The notes under the pieces: generated by a model
The model's database searches: none
What the model was told of the DNA's origin: nothing
The model's input: the letters and a program-made list of their open reading frames with translations, nothing else
Assembly: GCA_030278955.1 (NCBI GenBank)
Contig: JAOANR010000006.1
Location: 55,208,915-55,272,914, forward strand
Length of the DNA: 64,000 nucleotides
Direction of reading: 5' to 3'
Origin: Hygrophila difformis
Taxonomy: Eukaryota; Streptophyta; Magnoliopsida; Lamiales; Acanthaceae
Shown here: positions 21,980-32,892 of the stretch, in pieces
Numbering within the stretch: the first letter of the stretch is position 1
Layout of the letters: each line of letters starts with the position of its first letter
Position numbers and translations under genes: made by a program

Positions 21980-23970
21980 GGCTCTGTAACACCATCTTTT
22001 AAAATGTTTGAATTTGAAATGGTGCAATTTATATTTTTATATGTACTTTAAAAAATTAACGCTATAGGATCACCTGTAGAGTTCATAAGAATATCATCCA
22101 AAAATGTTACATCTAATTGTACATCTCCAAAATCAATACTCGCTTTACCATCACCTACATCAACTATCCATTTTGCAAATTTTTTGTCATATATAAATTT
22201 CATTGTAAAAAAAAATTCTTGTGGTATCTTGAGTTAATCATTCTTAATTGCATATTAATACTTTTAGCTACATCTTGCTAGTGCCACTAAATATTACAAC
22301 ATAACTGTTCATGACTGAAAACTGGTTTTGGAAGATAAAATCCGACATTATTTAAAGATTGACATTGACTTTTGTTTATAATCATAGCAAAACAAACTGT
22401 GAGCGAGAATTTTATCATCTCAAATCGAATAAAAAATTTGGTTAAATCAAATAAGCTCATAATCATTCTACCAATCAAGAAGTTTCTACTTTCATGGTTT
22501 CCTGAAAATTAGTTTAACCACAACTATCTAATTCCGCATCTTGGTTACTATCAACCTACTTACATTACATAATTTATTTGATGGATATATATTCCTAAGA
22601 AGCATCACTATTCAATTCTCATTCAACTATATTTCATGATTCAGTAATCCAGAATAATTGATCATGTTTAGGTATTCCAGTGAAAATAATTCACTGGCAT
22701 TATCTATGCTTTCATCCTTTTGACAAATATTGTTAATTAATTGTAGTAGAGAGGCATTAATGTTTTGGTGGCTGTGAACTCACTTGTGTTTTTGTATAAA
22801 AAAAATGTTAAAACTGATATATATATATATATATATATACATTTTCATTGGAAGACATACGTTCCATGATATAATTATTGATTCTAGCAACAATCTCATT
22901 GGTAGGGGTTAATATATAAAAAATTTTGGATTTGAAGTCGTGCAGTTTATATTTGTATAAGTGCTCTCAACAATTGCCGCTATAGAATCTCGCATAGAGT
23001 TTATAAAATTATCATCTGGAAATGTCACATATAATTGTACATCTTCAAGATTAATACCAGCTTTACCAATTACCATCACGTACATGAAGTATTCATTGTG
23101 CAAATTTTTGCCATATATAATTTTCATTGTAAATAACATTTCTTATAGTATCTTAAGTTAATCCATCTTAATTACTATTAATACTTCGAGTCCCCTCTTT
23201 ACATTGACACGAGATATTGCAATATATCACTGACATGGGTAAAAACTGATTTTTGAAGATAGAGTCTAACCTTCTTTAAAGGTTGACATCTACTTTTTTT
23301 TGTTTTTAATAATTATAGTAAAATAAACTGCGAGTGAATTTTTTTTCCTCTGAAATCGAATGGAGAATTTGGTTAATTCAGACGGGCTCATAATTATTGT
23401 ACTAATCAATAATTTTCATCCCAAATATTGAGTTTTGTTTTAATGAGAATAGAGGTTAAATAATTTTCTGAGTTAAGTTTTTTGCAGGTAGAATTCTCAT
23501 CACAATCTAATGGAATACCAAATCTAAAATGTGCAGTCCTACCTCTTGGAATGAGTAAGGGTGCTATTCCATTGGATGCTACAAACAACATAATATTACA
23601 TCTACCATGAAGAGCTAAACATAATATTTTCTAGATAAATTATCGATAAATATCTTGTCAGTTCCACCACGTAAAGAAAAATTAATCAACACCCATCACT
23701 ATCAACTACGAACATTATATTATTCTAAACATTAATCTTATCATTAATCAACAAAGGTAATAACTTAACATGATCCGCTTTCATTTACTCCTTATTATAA
23801 TATGTCTCTTCTAGTATCAATAGATTATTTGTTTCAGACGTTAAAACTTCATTTAATACCGGCATTCCAGAGAAAATTTTCAAACTTATAGAATTTGCAG
23901 CAATTAGTCTTTCAATATTAACTTACTTTATTCATTCACAATCACAATTTTCTGAGTATTTATTTTTCTT
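21980..23970 (-). pseudogene. Decayed Helitron Pif1-type helicase with a tandem duplicated tail
   Basis: Read on the minus strand from 23970 down, pieces of the helicase half of a Helitron RepHel protein appear in order: the Walker A neighbourhood (NDKINVYNNIM and a corrupted LYG-GGTGK-like region, 23640-23800), then VASNGIAPLLIPRGRTAHFR and TKLNIWDE (23400-23595). A C-terminal piece follows (MSPSELTKFSIRFQ, 23140-23400), then a middle piece (IGKAGINLEDVQLYVTFPDD, PNEIVARINNYIMERM, 22830-23139). A second C-terminal piece comes next (SLFDLTKFFIRFEMIKF, VCFAMIINKSQCQSLNNVGF, 22250-22700), then the middle piece again (KWIVDVGDGKASIDFGD, 22000-22200). Stops and frameshifts abound. The order C, middle, C, middle with about 0.9-kb period shows a tandem duplication within the gene. 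Family assignment rests on motif recognition. Confidence 0.75.
22816..22838. repeat. (AT)n microsatellite
   Basis: About 11 AT units interrupt the decayed helicase. Confidence 0.9.
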
Positions 23971-24007
23971 CAATTATAAATCTGTTAAAATATAGATTAA
24001 TGAATTA

Positions 24008-24281
24008 AATCATCCATTTTTTAAATGTCACACTTTCCTTTTTTGGGTGTTTGGAGATAAGTGTTACACTACCATATTTAAAATGTTTTGAAGGTTAATA
24101 ATTTTTACTAATTATACTTAAATTATTAAAATTTTATATTCATTAAAATTAAACTCAAAATGAATAAAGTCAAATGTGACTTATTTTATTTATTTAATTA
24201 CTTCAACTAAATAAATTTTATTAACGTACCTTAAATCTTGTGTCATTTCCTAGTGTTACACTTATTATAAAACGGATGGAG
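24008..24281. mobile_element. Stowaway-like MITE
   Basis: The left end (AATCATCCATTTTTTAAATG) and right end (TTATAAAACGGATGGAG) form imperfect inverted repeats of about 30 bp, each also containing GTGTTACACT-like or GTCACACTTTCC sequence. TA flanks both ends. Non-coding. Confidence 0.6.
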
Positions 24282-24300
24282 TATTTCTTAAAAAATATTA

Positions 24301-24558
24301 CCTCCGTCGCACTCGAAGTGTCTCATTTGGACTTTTTAGTACTGTTTATTAATCAACTTTGACCTAATGTAATCGTAATTATATACGAAAAAATATAGTC
24401 AAATTTGGTCTTGTTAGATTTGTCTAATCATGTAGTTTTAGAATATATATATATTATATAATTTTTACATATGTACATTTTAAGATATTAAATATTAAAC
24501 AAATGTATTGGACGACGTGTCCAAAAATTTTGAGACAGAAATAATGGGACAGATGGAA
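24301..24558. mobile_element. Stowaway-like MITE, adjacent to the previous one
   Basis: Starts CCTCCGTCGCACTCGAAGTG after TA and ends GGGACAGATGGAA before TA. The inner inverted parts GTGTCTCATTTGGAC and TTGAGACAGAAATAATGGGAC are partly complementary. Decayed, 258 bp. Confidence 0.6.
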
Positions 24559-25531
24559 TATATTAAAAAAAATTAAATCCCGCAGCCCGAATTCGGCCAA
24601 ATTGCCTAAAGTTAGGCCCAAAAAATCATTCTAGTGGCCCATTTGCGTAAATCAAAATATTGTGACCCCAAAATGGAGGACCCCTTCTCATGGTCTATTT
24701 TAGTTATTATCTCTCTACTTTATTTACTGATGGATCTATTCGCAACTATATAATTGTATATTACTTTTAAGAGAAGTGACATATTTTTGTAAAAACCTGG
24801 CTTATATATACATTAATTAATATATACAAATATTTTTTATATATTCATTAATGTATCTTTTAACAATAGAAATTCCACATATACACTGCAAATTCCATTT
24901 AAATTTGAAATTCTATTTTTTTTAAAAAAAATGCAAATTCTAGGAAATCCTTATAAATTGGAAATTAAATATCTTTTAAAAACTAAAAATTGGGATTTCC
25001 ATATATACATCAACATATCTTTAACATGAATAAATAAATCTGACATGCAATGTATATTTTGATTACATCATTCACCATACAAAAATATATAATCAAAGTT
25101 GAGACCAAACTTACACAAAATTACCCGCATTACAATATATTCACCATATTGAAACATAAACGCAACATAATTCTTAGTTGCCAGTGCAAAAGCTCGCTAT
25201 AATCCTATGGTCTATAAATAAATTCTAGATGCAGCAATAAATTTTAAAATAAATAAAATAAAAAATGCAAAATAATAAAATTTAAAATAGATAAATAAAA
25301 ATGCAAAAAAAATAAATCCATTATAGATAAAATAAAAAATGTAAAATTTCAAATTTTATCTTACAAATATTTTTAAAAGTGAATATATAGTGACATGATA
25401 AGATGGTAGAGTGGGAATTTATAACTAAATTATATATATTTTATACACGATACACTAAAATCTATAATATATAAATAAATAAATGCGAAAATCTAAAATT
25501 AGTAAATTAAAAAATACAAAATAATATAGAT
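24559..25531. other. AT-rich intergenic DNA, no gene seen
   Basis: Contains simple AT-rich repeats of AAATAAATAAAATGCAAAAT type (25230-25340 and 25470-25531), which recur after the SINE at 25800-25900. No ORF of note. Confidence 0.6.
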
Positions 25532-25547
25532 AAAATAAGATATGCAA

Positions 25548-25726
25548 CCAAACGCAGTTGGCCTGAGTGGTATGGGGCTCTGGCAGCTTAAGCAAAGATC
25601 TCGGGTTCGAGCCTTTGTGTATGCAGAATTCTGCTTTGGGAGTGGCAACTCTTCAATGCCCACCAGATACTCGAGGGATTAGTTTTGGGCCCAATGTGGC
25701 CTGGGGATACCCGGTACACACCAAAA
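25548..25726 (+). mobile_element. tRNA-derived SINE with 15-bp target duplication
   Basis: Flanked by AAATAAGATATGCAA (25533-25547) and AAATAAGATATACAA (25727-25741), one mismatch. The head has RNA polymerase III promoter motifs: box A-like TGGCCTGAGTGGTA near 25559 and box B-like GGGTTCGAGCC near 25604. The body ends GGGGATACCCGGTACACACC and an A run. It has no coding capacity and would be mobilised by LINE enzymes. A second member lies at 30212-30353. Confidence 0.88.
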
Positions 25727-25741
25727 AAATAAGATATACAA

Positions 25742-26215
25742 AATTTCAAATTTCAAATCTTTCAAATCTTTTTAAAAGTGAATATTATAGGAATTCCATA
25801 TATTTCAAAAACTGAAAATCTATAATAAATAAATAAATAAATGTGAAAATCTAAAATTGATAAATTAAAAAATGCAAAAATTTATAAAAATTAGAAATTT
25901 CAAATGGAGACACCAAATTAAATTTAGGATGGGTTGTTCACTAATGCTTTAATATATATAGATTGTATAAAGTACCCTAATTAAAATTTTATCCCACTCT
26001 CTCTAATGATCAGCTCAATTGGACGTCCGGACCCTAAATTCCTATATTAAACTGGCCATAATTGATCAACCATAAATCAGGCATCTATTTAGGATTTTAC
26101 GATATTAGACGTTCATTGGGGACTTGGGGTTGACTGGAGATTGCGGAATACGGATAAACTTTGGTAATTAAATGCAATTCAAAGTAAAAATTTTGTATGT
26201 ACGTGTAGGCTCATA
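25742..26215. other. AT-rich intergenic DNA, no gene seen
   Basis: Repeats the AAATAAATGTGAAAATCTAAA motif seen near 25480. Nothing else recognised. Confidence 0.6.
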
Positions 26216-26480
26216 CTTCCTCCGTTTTTTTTTTTTTTTTTAGCTACGTTTGACGAAATGTTACTGTTCACGTATATACTTTGACTTCAAGTTTTATCAT
26301 GGTTATATAAGTTAAAATATCGCGAAGTAAGATCTTGTTAAATTCGTCTCGTCTTATAGTTTTTAAATATCAAATTTTTAGAATTTTTACTTATACCGAA
26401 TTTGAGTTATTAATGATATAAAATATGCATTGGACTGCGTGCTAGGTGTGTCCGTAGCTATCTTTAAAAAACGGAGGAAG
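26216..26480. mobile_element. Stowaway-like MITE
   Basis: Starts CTTCCTCCG followed by a T18 run and ends TTTAAAAAACGGAGGAAG, with TA on both sides (26214-26215 and 26481-26482). 265 bp, non-coding. Confidence 0.85.
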
Positions 26481-26815
26481 TATATATTTAAATATATACT
26501 CGTTTTTTTGGTTTGCACCATTGGGAATAGGTACGTATGTCGATGTACATTTTCAATTATTTTATTAATAACTTAAATCGGATACAATTAAAAATTCTAA
26601 AACGTTGATATTCTAAAAATATAAGTTTAGACGAATCTATCAAAATCTCATTTGATTATGTTTTTCTTAAAAAACTATGATAAAAATTTGAGACAATGTT
26701 AAACTATGATCCCATTTAGTACCTCAAACACTGTTGCTGTTTAAGCAATGACTACAACATATTTACGGAGAACGGAACTTGATGCTGACCATTGGGCCCG
26801 TCGTGGTGCAGTAGG

Positions 26816-27581
26816 CAGTGGCGTATCTATTAATGGTGACGGTCAAAAAAAAAAAAAAAAATAAAATATTAGTACTAATATTTTGATATAACTAGGAATT
26901 AAGTTGTAATTTTAGAATAAATTTTGAGTAATTTGAATATGAGTTTAATAGCATGTTGGTTGTTTTTATTATTAATGTGTGTAAATTTTAAGGATTCATA
27001 ACTCCGATCTATTCAATAAAGAGGGGAATGAGAACTTTGCCTAATGGTCATATCCTCCGACTTCCAACCTTATGGCCATGTCCTCCCCTTTATCCCTCTT
27101 TGTAATTTGTGTGACTTGAGCTTCCACACACCTTTGCCGACACATGAGTGTCAATGTTTACCAAAAAAAAAAAGTAAAGAGCCAAGTCTTTAAAAATTTT
27201 GAGGTATATTTAAAAGGTCTTAAGAAATTTTAGGTATTCAACACCATAATGACTTAGACTCCATTAATTTTAATGGATTCTACAAGAAATTCGCGGCAAG
27301 GCAATGAATTTGCGACAAAATTTTATTGAAGTCGTCGCCTAAAACTTCGTCGTCTGGCGGATTTCTTCGCCTAGAGTGGATTTCGTCACCTACCCACGAA
27401 ATTCTTGTAGTGATACAAAGTCAACAAACTCTACGTGCAGTCCATGAATTTTCTAAATATACCGATTTTTATAAGTTTAAACATTGTAACAAAGTTTTAA
27501 TTGAATACATTTTTTTCCATTAGCTGCTCACTCTTGATGATATTTGACCTACCAAATAAAAGTTTCTGGATCCGCCACTGG
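26816..27581. mobile_element. Non-autonomous hAT element
   Basis: Ends CAGTGGCG...CGCCACTG, with right end CTGGATCCGCCACTG matching the usual plant hAT terminus. 8-bp target duplication GCAGTAGG (26808-26815) and GCAGCAGG (27582-27589), one mismatch. No transposase ORF. Interior includes a poly(A)-like run near 27163-27173. Confidence 0.82.
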
Positions 27582-27721
27582 CAGCAGGTGAAGGACCAAT
27601 CGAGGTATGGTTTTAGATTTGGTAGGGAACGAGGTTTGAAAGTTTTTCGGCTTCTGAGCAGCTTAGTTGGGGAGTGTTCGGTTGTCTCTACTGCAGATGT
27701 GCGCTGTGTCTTTTTGTCTGT

Positions 27722-28939
27722 GGAAAAAATGACAAATAGGTCCATTTTTTTCCAAAAATCCAAATCAGTTCTTTTTCTATGTTATTACGAAAACAGTCCT
27801 CTACAAATGCTAATTATGTCCAAATCAGTCCCTTGTTCACTAATTATACTCTAATTGCTGACGTGGCAAGGGTTTTAATTTAAACCTGACACGTGTGCAT
27901 AATATTAGTCATTTTTCTTTTATCTTTTGCCAATTCAGTCCTAAACTTTTGTTTTGTTCTATTTAGTCCTCTACCCCAATCACTTATTTTTATATTAATT
28001 GGCCTCCAACCTTTCAAATTATTTTATTTTAGGCCCAGAACTTTAAATTTTTTATTATTACTAATCCATTTATCAAATAAATGCCCAACATACTTCCATA
28101 AATAAAATTAAACACCAAACCTCATACATTGGGTTTGACTGCTTTGTTATCGGGTCTTCCAAGTACCGGAATTTTACGGACTCTCTCTAACCACCCGACC
28201 GAAACCGATGGTTCATTGGTTTTGGTTTCCTTCCGCAACAATCAACACAATCTTACTTTGCGTCCTACCTTAGGATGTAGCAATGTTTGAGTAAATGATT
28301 TAACTTGAATTTTTGGAAGGTTATGGATACAGAAAACCTTGGTTATATTGAAGAAAATATTATGAAAATATTAAAAAAATAGCCTGTATTTTATTGTCCA
28401 CAAAATATGATTGTGCTGATTGTTGCCGAAAGAAACCAGAACCAATGAACCATCGGTTACGGTCAGGTGGTTAGAGAGAGTCCGTAAAATCTGGAACTTC
28501 GAAGACCCGGTAACAAGGCGGTCAAACCCAATGTATGAGGTTTGGTATTTAATTTTATTTACGAAAGTATGTTGGGCATTTATTTGATAAATGGATTAGC
28601 AATAATAAAAAATTTAAGGTTTTGGGCCTAAAATGAAATAATTTGAAAGGTTGGAGGCCAATTAATATAAAAATGAGTGAGTGGGTAGAGGACTAAATAG
28701 AACAAAACAAAAATTTAGGACTGAATTGACAAAAGATAAAAGAAAAATGACTAATATTATGCACACGTGTCAGGTTTAAATTAAAACCCTTGCCATGCCA
28801 GCAATTAGAGTATAATTAGTGAACAAGGGACTGATTTGGACATAATTAGCATTTGTAGAGGATTGTTTTGGTAATAAAATAGAAAAAGGACTGATTTGTC
28901 TTTTTGGAAAAGAAAATGGACCTATTTGTCTTTTTTTCC
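27722..28939. mobile_element. Foldback element with 541-bp inverted arms (MULE-like)
   Basis: The left arm (27722-28262) is almost the exact reverse complement of the right arm (28399-28939), separated by 136 bp. Termini are GGAAAAAATGACAAATAGG and CCTATTTGTCTTTTTTTCC. The sequence TTTTGTCTGT occurs on both sides (left 27712-27721, right 28940-28949), a 9-10-bp target duplication as in Mutator-like elements. Arm features include ACACGTGTGCATAATATTAG and GGGTTTGACYGC blocks. No ORF. Confidence 0.88.
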
Positions 28940-29130
28940 TTTTGTCTGTCTGTTTTTTGCTGTAATTGTTGAAGAGGGTGCGGTGCGGCCAGGTTTGGTG
29001 GGTTGGGAATTGCCTTCAGAAATTTTTGTGGTCGGCTGAGAAGTTGTGTTAATGCTTCTCTTTGATTGGCTTGTAAGTGGTTTATGGTGAAGATATAAAA
29101 TTTCCTTCCGTCTCAAAAAAAAAAAAAAAA

Positions 29131-29466
29131 AAGCAATGACATATATCTAAAACGTCCATATTCCGTTCAAAAATGTTACCAAAGAAATAAAATTAACAAA
29201 TATAATAAGAAATGTAGAGAAAAAATATAGTACGGTGTGCCAAAATAAAAATTTTCCTGTGGTAATGCGGTTACCTTGGGTCCGGCCAAAAATCCTATAT
29301 TTGGGTAACTATAATGACCAAGAGGAACTTATAGAGGCCTTTTTTTTTTAGTAGAATCTTTTTCTCCTTAAGAAAAATGCAATGTAAGTATTCATTTTCA
29401 GTAAGAGATCTACTGATTTGGCTCTGGGTTCAAGGGCCCAGTCCCGTCCTCCCGTCCTAATTAATA
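29131..29466. other. Intergenic DNA, no gene seen
   Basis: Nothing assigned. GGCTCTGGGTTCAAGGGCCC near 29420 contains a box B-like GGTTCAAG, but no box A or SINE body was recognised. Confidence 0.5.
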
Positions 29467-29930
29467 CTCCCTCCCACACAATAATTTTGGCCACTTTTCC
29501 TTTTTATTCTAATAACAATGACTACTTTTTATTTTTAGAAAATTAGATTAATATAAGCATGATTAAAAATTCTATAATAATGATAACTGTATTTTCTGCA
29601 CAAAATTCAATACAATTGTTTAACCATTAATATTTCAAAAAGTGTAAGTAAAAATTATATAAAATATATATTCTAAAACTATACGATTGGACGATTCTAA
29701 CAAGATCACACATGATTATTTTTCTCTTCTTATATAATTATGATAATATTGAGTCAAAGTTAAACAACAAATAGTATCAAAAGTCAAATGGAGGGATTAA
29801 CCATTATAAATTGGATGGTGGAATTAGCCAAATTTAATCACAACACTTTAATTACTAAATACCACTACCTAAATTCTCGTGGCCAAAAGAAAGTGACCAC
29901 AATTACCGGGAAGGAGGGAGTATTACAAAC
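29467..29930. mobile_element. Stowaway-like MITE, composite, 464 bp
   Basis: Outer ends CTCCCTCCCACACAATAATT and ACCGGGAAGGAGGGAG are inverted repeats extending inward (TTTTGGCCACTTTTCC against GAAAGTGACCAC), flanked by TA. An internal AAAGTCAAATGGAGGGA near 29780-29797 looks like the end of another Stowaway, so the 464 bp may be two nested copies. Confidence 0.8.
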
Positions 29931-30194
29931 GGCTGAAAATATATAATATGGTCACTTTTTTTTCAAAAAATTTAAAAAAATTATTTTTCTATTTGCCTCT
30001 CTTGGTCCTCTGAGTTTACACATAATATCCAAAATCGTCATTTTCTTACTAATCTTATAATTGTACTAATTATTTTCTTAATTACTTCCACATGGAATGT
30101 TTAAAATTTGACTACACATGTAACATGGAATATTAATGAAATAATAAAATAAAATTGAAATAAAAATTATTTAAAAATAATTAAATTGAAAACC
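29931..30194. other. AT-rich intergenic DNA, no gene seen
   Basis: Nothing recognised. Confidence 0.6.
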
Positions 30195-30211
30195 TTTAAT
30201 ATAATAATATT

Positions 30212-30353
30212 TTTGGTGAAACCGGGTATACTCAGGCCACATTGGACCCAAGACTAATCCCTCAAGTATCTGCAAGGGCAATTAATGGCGTCTTTCTCAA
30301 AGAAGTTTTTTGCATACACAAGGCTCGAACCCGAGACATTGCTTCATTGCTTA
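30212..30353 (-). mobile_element. 5'-truncated SINE, same family as 25548-25726
   Basis: On the minus strand it reads CTCGGGTTCGAGCCTTGTGT, then GGGATTAGTCTTGGGTCC and AATGTGGCCTGAGTATACCC. This parallels the plus-strand SINE at 25548. The box A half is missing. Flanked by TTTAATATAATAATATT (30195-30211) and TTTAATATAATGATATT (30354-30370), a 17-bp duplication with one mismatch. Confidence 0.85.
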
Positions 30354-30370
30354 TTTAATATAATGATATT

Positions 30371-30998
30371 GATTCGATAACTAAATTTAAATAAAATGAA
30401 ATATGTAATTGCGTGGCATGGACACTCATCACCCCTTTCCTAGACCTTAAATGGCTCCTCCAAAATAAATAAATAAATAAATAAAATGAAATATATAATA
30501 TAAATTTATTAAGAGAACTATTTAAATTTAAAATTAAATTATAATTTCAAACTGGATTAACTGAAATATGAAGTAAATTTTAATGTGGTTTACCGTCCCC
30601 GGGGTGAATGACGGAAAACGGGTCGAGCGAACACAGTGAGAAGATGAAACCATCTACAAATTCAGATAGTTATATATATAATCTTAACATAGAGCGTAAA
30701 ATCACATAATCATGAAACAATTAAACAATAAAAATGACTTATGCAAGGAAAATGTTTTCATGAATGCAATTTTAAAAGCAACTTTTAAGTGTTACCTCTA
30801 ATACCAACTTGTAACACATCGATTTCACACTCTGTATAATGTAGCGGAAAAATGAGGAACGGGAAGTGTGTTACCACACAATGATATAGATATCACATCG
30901 TACTGAATGATATGATATGTGCGTAGGCTAACATTGGTCAATATGAGTAAATATCATTCATATTTCAATAGAGGAAATCAAAATTACAATAAAGGATA
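30371..30998. other. Intergenic DNA with a possible LTR/primer-binding-site remnant
   Basis: CTCTAATACCAACTTGTAACAC at about 30797-30818 reads on the minus strand as an LTR end (GTGTTACA) followed by AGTTGGTATTAGAG. That resembles the initiator-methionine tRNA primer site TGGTATCAGAGC with one change. No matching LTR or internal region was recognised, so this is a weak call. The rest is AT-rich. Confidence 0.35.
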
Positions 30999-31355
30999 GG
31001 AAAAAATACCCATATTGTCCCATAATTTTAAAAAAATTTCAAAACAGTCCCACAAATATTGAATTAGACGAATTTGTCCCATAACTACCCTAATCATCGC
31101 CGAACCCGTCGATAAATCCAAGTTTTTCACAAACCATTTCCGAACCCATCCCATAACTATCATAATCATCGCCGAACCCATCCCTCCATTAGAAAAGTTA
31201 TGGGACGGGTTCAACAATGATTAGCGAAAAAATCGATTCATGGACGGGTTTGACGATGATTAGGGTAGTTATGGAACGAATTTGTCTAATTCGATATTTG
31301 TGGGACTGTTTTAGAAATTTTTTTAAATTATGGGACGATATGGTTTTTTTTTTCC
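30999..31355. mobile_element. Small foldback element, about 113-bp inverted arms
   Basis: The left arm (GGAAAAAATACCCATATTGT onward) and right arm (ending ACGATATGGTTTTTTTTTTCC) are inverted repeats over about 113 bp. They share TTTGTGGGACTGTTTT, GAATTTGTCTAATTC and GATGATTAGGGTAGTTAT. Flanks ATAAAGGATA and TAAAAGGATA suggest a 9-10-bp target duplication with an indel. Termini GGAAAAAA are shared with the larger foldback element at 27722. Confidence 0.7.
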
Positions 31356-31670
31356 TAAAAGGATAAATATTGTTTCCAAAACATGATAGTAGGTAGGCCC
31401 AAAATATAAACTATTTTGGAAATGCATAGCCTGGTGCCAAAACATGATTTTCCCGAATACTATGATGCTTCTACTATGGTGCCACTACCTGTCGTCGTGC
31501 AACAGGAAAAATATACATGCGTCGGCAATTAATTTGCTTGTCCCGCATCCCGACGCGGCTCACTTATACTATAAAAATATTCAAATTCAATAAAATAGGG
31601 AACATCATGATATGCTAACATATAGTCAACAATGATTCACAACAGTTAATAATCTAAAATGACGAGGATA

Positions 31671-32161
31671 TCATGTCACGTTTTTAAAGTAGACGTTGAT
31701 CGCCCGAGCACTGAAATCTAGATGGCGACCCCGAACCCAGACTTGAGACAAGTCACTGTTCTCCCCTAGACCGCCAATGTTGGCGATGACCTCCATAGCT
31801 AAGTACCCAGAAGCGACGCCCTCGGGATGGCGCGCAAGCCCAGTCCACTGAAGAAGACCCAAAACTGGACCAACCCTGTCGTCGTCCATATGGCGAGGAT
31901 ATATGCCTCTCTCCGGGACATAAGACCTGTTTCGACGAAGCTCGTCGAAGTAGAACTCCTGAGAGGCCATAGTAGCGAACCGATACCTGTCGTGTCGACG
32001 GGGACGCACCTCGTCGGGGAGACCCCTGAGCTTAGGGCCCCGCTGCTCCTCGTCCTCCTCAGACTCGCTCTCGTCAAAATCGGACATCGCCGGAGCGGCA
32101 GTGCTAGGACCAGCCTCATCGCGCTGAGCAACTCGTCTCCTGGTCCTCGCGGGACACATGA
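31671..32161 (-). pseudogene. Transposon-associated ORF (putative plant transposon protein domain)
   Basis: A minus-strand frame best begun at the ATG of MCPARTRRRVAQRD (about 32159), ending at a stop at 31671. An acidic Ser/Glu-rich linker (DFDESESEEDEEQ) is followed by RFATMASQEFYFDEL, YVPERGIYPRH, YLAMEVIANIGGL, VWVRGRHLDFSARAINVYF. The pattern of an ERG motif, a short spacer, then V-RG--LDFS--AIN resembles the domain catalogued as putative plant transposon protein, often carried by LTR elements. The frame stops soon after that motif, so it is probably truncated. Upstream, a good splice acceptor (TATTTGCAG, about 32198) and donor (AAG/GTATGC, about 32672) imply a 5' exon near 32672-32880. 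A related domain occurs at 52714-53948. Function unknown; it is not an env. Confidence 0.45.
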
Positions 32162-32880
32162 GTGACGCCAAAACAATCCACAGAAAAAGCAGCATCCTGC
32201 AAATATCCAACCAATACCAAATGTAAGGATAAATCCTACACGATGATTACATGAAGTATAATCCAAAAACCACGAGAACATGAAAAGTGAGCTTTAACAC
32301 GAACGATCAAGAAGATAACCAAACCAAGACTATGTCTAGAAAAGTCCCAAACCCCCTTGGGACATTTCGTCGAACACGTTGGGTGCGCGATAAATCAAGA
32401 CCAAAGTTTACTTGTAAACACATGGGGAACGTCCCCAAAACAAAACAAGTGCTTAGACAATAACTTATCAACATAATAGGGCACAAATACTTCCTAATCA
32501 ACAAAAATAACACCAAGTATCGCCTAAACTCGCTAATTGCATAAATTAAGTCTAAAAACAACAAACCCCCAATTCTTGTCTCTAAACCCTAATTTTGAAA
32601 TTCGCCCAAAGATTAAGGCTAATCAAGACATAAAATCTGAAATTGACAAATAGAAGTAGTAGATGCATACCTTGCAAAGGAAAATCGAAGCCGGGAATGA
32701 GAGAATCGGGGGATGGGAGGACGAATTTGAGAGAAAACTAGAAGAAGCCTCGGAAGTAGAAATGGGGCGGAATGGCTCGCGCTCCGCGCGAGCCCTTTTA
32801 CTCGAACTCCTACGGCCGCGCGGTCGCCGCGCGCCACCGCGCGGGCACCGCGCGAGCCTCACAGTTTGTTTTTTTTAAAA
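32162..32880 (-). other. Probable intron and 5' exon of the transposon-associated ORF, with GC-rich head
   Basis: Splice signals are described under the ORF. The 32776-32866 stretch is very GC-rich with palindromic CGCGCGG/CCGCGCG motifs (GCGCTCCGCGCGAGC). Similar CGCGCGGTGGCC words occur in the gypsy LTRs near 35840 and 51645. No independent ORF is credible. Confidence 0.4.
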
Positions 32881-32892
32881 TTTTTTTTTTTA

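Larger units (their letters stand above)
21063..23970 (-). mobile_element. Helitron remnant, minus strand
   Basis: A Helitron 3' end lies at 21063-21092 on the minus strand, and a decayed Pif1-type helicase in the same orientation lies upstream of it (about 21980-23960). Together they define a once-autonomous Helitron. The 5' TC end and Rep domain were not found; the stated upper limit is just the last recognisable helicase sequence. Two MITEs sit between helicase and 3' end. Confidence 0.7.
26753..29130 (+). mobile_element. 5'-truncated L1 LINE, split by an hAT and a foldback element
   Basis: Flanked by AAGCAATGAC at 26743-26752 and 29131-29140, and ending in an A18 run (29115-29132). The left piece (26753-26815) encodes the end of a LINE RNase H: ADHWARRGA is readable near 26785, preceded by a frameshifted LR-type stretch. 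The middle (27582-27721) and right (28940-29114) pieces are 3' UTR. The hAT at 26816-27581 and the foldback element at 27722-28939 are later insertions, each with its own target duplication. LINE sequence proper totals only about 380 bp, typical of severe 5' truncation. Confidence 0.8.

Noticed and set aside
29395..29440. Possible tRNA gene or SINE (GGTTCAAGGGCCC)
   Set aside because: Only a box B-like word; no cloverleaf, box A or target duplication found.
31827..32165. 112-codon plus-strand ORF opposite the transposon-associated ORF
   Set aside because: Antisense shadow of the better supported minus-strand frame.
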